Assembly (NCBI GenBank): GCA_040878185.1
Contig: JBBDMS010000001.1
Span: 62,001 to 126,000 of the forward strand
Direction: 5' to 3'
From: JAWXBK01 sp040878185
Lineage (GTDB): Bacteria; Pseudomonadota; Alphaproteobacteria; Dongiales; Dongiaceae
DNA length: 64,000 bases
Position numbers and translations under genes: made by a program. The notes under the pieces are model-generated. The model had not been told where the DNA came from and ran no database searches. It saw only the letters and a program-made list of their open reading frames with translations. Positions 62,120 to 64,000 of the stretch are shown one piece after another (positions within the stretch are counted from its first letter, which is position 1; each line of letters begins with the position of its first letter).

Positions 62120-62755
62120 TTGTACAAGGTCTATGCGCGCGCCGGCTGGGGCTCGGTCTTCGTCGAGGCGCTGCTCACGCTGGCGGGGCAGAGTTATGAA
62201 CTGATCGAGACCGACATCCGCGGCAGGCCCGATGACCGGCGCAAGCTCGCGGCGATCAATCCGATGGTGCAGTTGCCGACCATCATGACGCCCGATGGCA
62301 GTGTGATGACCGAGAGTGGCGCCATCGCGCTTTACGTTGCCGAGCAGGCACCGCAGGCGAAGCTGGCGCCTCTGCCGGGCGACAGACTGCGCGCCACCTA
62401 TCTGCGCTGGCAGGTGTTCGTGGTTGCGAACATCTATGCGAGCTTCATGATCGACGACAAACCATCGCGCTGGGCCGATGGCGACGCGGCACAGGCGGCG
62501 ATCAAGCAACGCGCCGACGCCTATCGCGGCGAGCTGCTGGCGATTTTGGAACAGAATGCCGGCGCACCCTGGTTTCTCGGCGAGCGGTTCTCGACCCTCG
62601 ATCTTTTCGTCTCGATGATGACGCGCTGGTCGCCGCGCCGCGACTGGTACAAAGCGAACAGCCCGAAGCTCTATGCGATCGCATCGTCGGTCGATGAGAT
62701 GCCGGCACTGGCCGCGATATGGGCGCGGAACTTCGGGCCGGGCGTCGAGGACTAA
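62120..62755 (+). CDS. Glutathione S-transferase family protein, second tandem copy
   Basis: 211 aa if begun at TTG 62120, which aligns exactly with the ATG of the first copy and has agagagg 7-8 bp upstream; an in-frame ATG at 62102 lacks a ribosome site. Only 14 of the first 100 residues differ from the first copy, and all GST motifs are kept (INPMVQLPTIMTPDGSVMTES). The two have diverged most at residues 110-140 and at the C-terminus. Confidence 0.85.
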   Translation: MYKVYARAGWGSVFVEALLTLAGQSYELIETDIRGRPDDRRKLAAINPMVQLPTIMTPDGSVMTESGAIALYVAEQAPQAKLAPLPGDRLRATYLRWQVFVVANIYASFMIDDKPSRWADGDAAQAAIKQRADAYRGELLAILEQNAGAPWFLGERFSTLDLFVSMMTRWSPRRDWYKANSPKLYAIASSVDEMPALAAIWARNFGPGVED

Positions 62756-62830
62756 TCAGCCATGGGTTTTCGCGAAGGGGTCGCCAAAGCGGCACGAGGC
62801 CCAACCTGGAATGCTTGAGCGGGGGATTTG

Positions 62831-64000
62831 ATGCGCCGGCTCGATCACGCGACAGGCGCCACGATCTCGCTGGGCTGGAACGGCCGGCGCATCGAGGCGC
62901 GCGCCGGCGATAGCGTCGGGGCCGCGCTCTATGCTGCGGGCATCCGGCAGCTCGCATCGTCGCGCAAGTTCCATCGGCCGATTGGTCTCTCCGGCGTATA
63001 TCCGGCGGGTTCGTTGCTGCGTATCGACGGCGTCCCCCATCAGCGTGCCGATCGCATCGTCGTACGCGACGGCATTGATGTGCGCGAACAAAATGTCTGG
63101 CCATCGCCCGAGTTCGATCTGCTGCGATTGATGCGTCTGTTGCCGCGCAAGCCGTTCGAAGCCGGGTTCGAGCATCCGGCCTGGCTGCCGAGCGGTACGC
63201 GGCGCTTCGATCGCTGGGAATCATTGCTGCGATATCTGGCCGGCCTGGCCGATCCGCCGGATCCGAACCGCGTGGGCGCACCGATCCCGGGCGATCTCGT
63301 CGCGTTCGATGTGGCGATCGTCGGCGGTGGACCGGCAGGACGCGCAGCAGCCATCGACGCCGCGCGCGCCGGGAAATCGGTGCTGCTGGTTTCGCACGCC
63401 CGCACGCCCGGTGCGGGTGCCCGCGCCATGGGCGCCGCCTTGCACGATCTGCCGGCGTCGGTTCGTGTCGTCGCGGCGGCGGAAGCATTCGGCCTCTATC
63501 GCCACGGTACATTGCTGGGCATCGCGCCCCACGACGGCTCGGCGGCGATGCTGGTTGAGGCAAAGGAGTTCGTACTCGCGACCGGTCGGCGTTCCTGCCC
63601 GACGCTGGTGCCGGGCATCGATCTGCCGGGCGTGCTGGATCTGAAAACGGCGTTGGCTCTCGCCCACGATCATGCCGTCGCCCCGGGTCATAGCGTTCTG
63701 CTGGTCGGGACCGGCGATCTCGCGCCGATTGCAGCGCGCTTCACCGCCCTCGGCGTCCGGATCGTCGAGCAGGCGCCGGCTTCGTTGCTCGAACGCGTGC
63801 TCGGCTGGAATGAGGTCACGGGTGCGGTTGTCGCAGGGCGTCGTATCGCCTGCGATGCTATCGTTCATGCGGGACCGTGGCGCAGCGATCCGTCACTGTC
63901 GTTTCAGGCGGCGGCCGATGGCGGTTTCAGAATGCTGCCCGGTGCAACCTCGGCGCGGCTGCGCATTGTCGGTTCGGCCGCCGAAGCATCGGAGCCGATC
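62831..64000 (+). CDS. Sarcosine oxidase subunit alpha-like protein (N-terminal part, cut by window)
   Basis: 390 codons are visible, starting MRRLDHATGATISLGWNGRR, with no stop. The RKFHRPIGLSG segment near residue 45 is the SoxA/HcnA-type N-terminal domain; a FAD Rossmann motif VAIVGGGPAGRAAA lies near 160. In SoxA a THF-binding GcvT-like C-terminal half would follow, to about 1000 aa in total. SoxB, SoxD and SoxG would be expected nearby but are outside the window. It oxidises an N-methyl amine (sarcosine or a relative) if the call is right. Confidence 0.75.
   Translation, partial: MRRLDHATGATISLGWNGRRIEARAGDSVGAALYAAGIRQLASSRKFHRPIGLSGVYPAGSLLRIDGVPHQRADRIVVRDGIDVREQNVWPSPEFDLLRLMRLLPRKPFEAGFEHPAWLPSGTRRFDRWESLLRYLAGLADPPDPNRVGAPIPGDLVAFDVAIVGGGPAGRAAAIDAARAGKSVLLVSHARTPGAGARAMGAALHDLPASVRVVAAAEAFGLYRHGTLLGIAPHDGSAAMLVEAKEFVLATGRRSCPTLVPGIDLPGVLDLKTALALAHDHAVAPGHSVLLVGTGDLAPIAARFTALGVRIVEQAPASLLERVLGWNEVTGAVVAGRRIACDAIVHAGPWRSDPSLSFQAAADGGFRMLPGATSARLRIVGSAAEASEPI

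Noticed and set aside
1..64000. CRISPR array, rRNA, insertion sequence or prophage
   Set aside because: No regularly spaced repeats, rRNA-like sequence, transposase or phage structural genes were seen on reading both strands.

Overview
The window is a GC-rich stretch of bacterial chromosome, almost certainly from an alphaproteobacterium, perhaps near the Rhodospirillales. The clues are a zeta-type F1-ATPase inhibitor (DUF1476), the purC-purS-purQ-purL order, a caa3-type oxidase, many periplasmic-binding ABC systems and GTG/TTG starts. A run of Ns beside a poly-G tract (50101-50126) shows it is draft sequence. I see no phage, integrase, transposase, CRISPR array or rRNA. The only RNA gene found is tRNA-Leu(UAA).

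Layout. 0-6.6 kb is de novo purine synthesis (purL partial, purQ, purS, purC, purB), interrupted by an NRDE-family protein and the ATPase inhibitor. 6.7-17 kb holds catabolic and transport genes: a trimethylamine-dehydrogenase-like flavoprotein, a decayed cytochrome b561 gene, a class V aminotransferase, an amidase, a cupin, two EamA exporters, tandem enoyl-CoA hydratases and a guanidino/agmatine hydrolase. 17-21.7 kb has map, a lipoprotein, a CinA-type protein and a divergent pair of secreted Sel1 proteins, one fused to a trypsin-like protease. 21.8-24.2 kb is a polar amino-acid ABC transporter, divergent from a membrane PQQ dehydrogenase (24.6-26.9 kb). 26.9-32.6 kb is a caa3-type oxidase operon with fused subunits I and III, a triheme cytochrome c and a CtaG-like factor.

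32.8-36.5 kb carries the tRNA, an M24 peptidase, an Fe/2OG oxygenase, a GntR regulator and a small zinc-ribbon protein. 37.6-41.2 kb looks like an amino-sugar cassette (acyltransferase, PhyH dioxygenase, RffA-like aminotransferase, glycosyltransferase). 41.4-50.2 kb is another catabolic/uptake area: an amidohydrolase, a PhyH oxygenase, a NodB-type deacetylase, an M24-fold protein without its metal ligands, and a polyamine-type ABC transporter with a strong stem-loop after the binding-protein gene.

50.5-64 kb has a TPR plus GT41 glycosyltransferase, a hydrolase-fold protein lacking its nucleophile, an AbrB-family membrane protein, an ArgE-like deacetylase, an N-formylglutamate amidohydrolase, nadK, moaA and mobA, a glycosyltransferase, a recent tandem GST duplication, and the start of a sarcosine-oxidase-alpha-like gene cut by the window end.

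The best candidate for something not yet described is the 43.8-50.2 kb locus. There a deacetylase and an ectoine-hydrolase/creatinase-like M24 protein lie back to back, beside a complete importer. The 37.6-41.2 kb glycan cassette is second. Both are proposals from gene content, not demonstrated systems.
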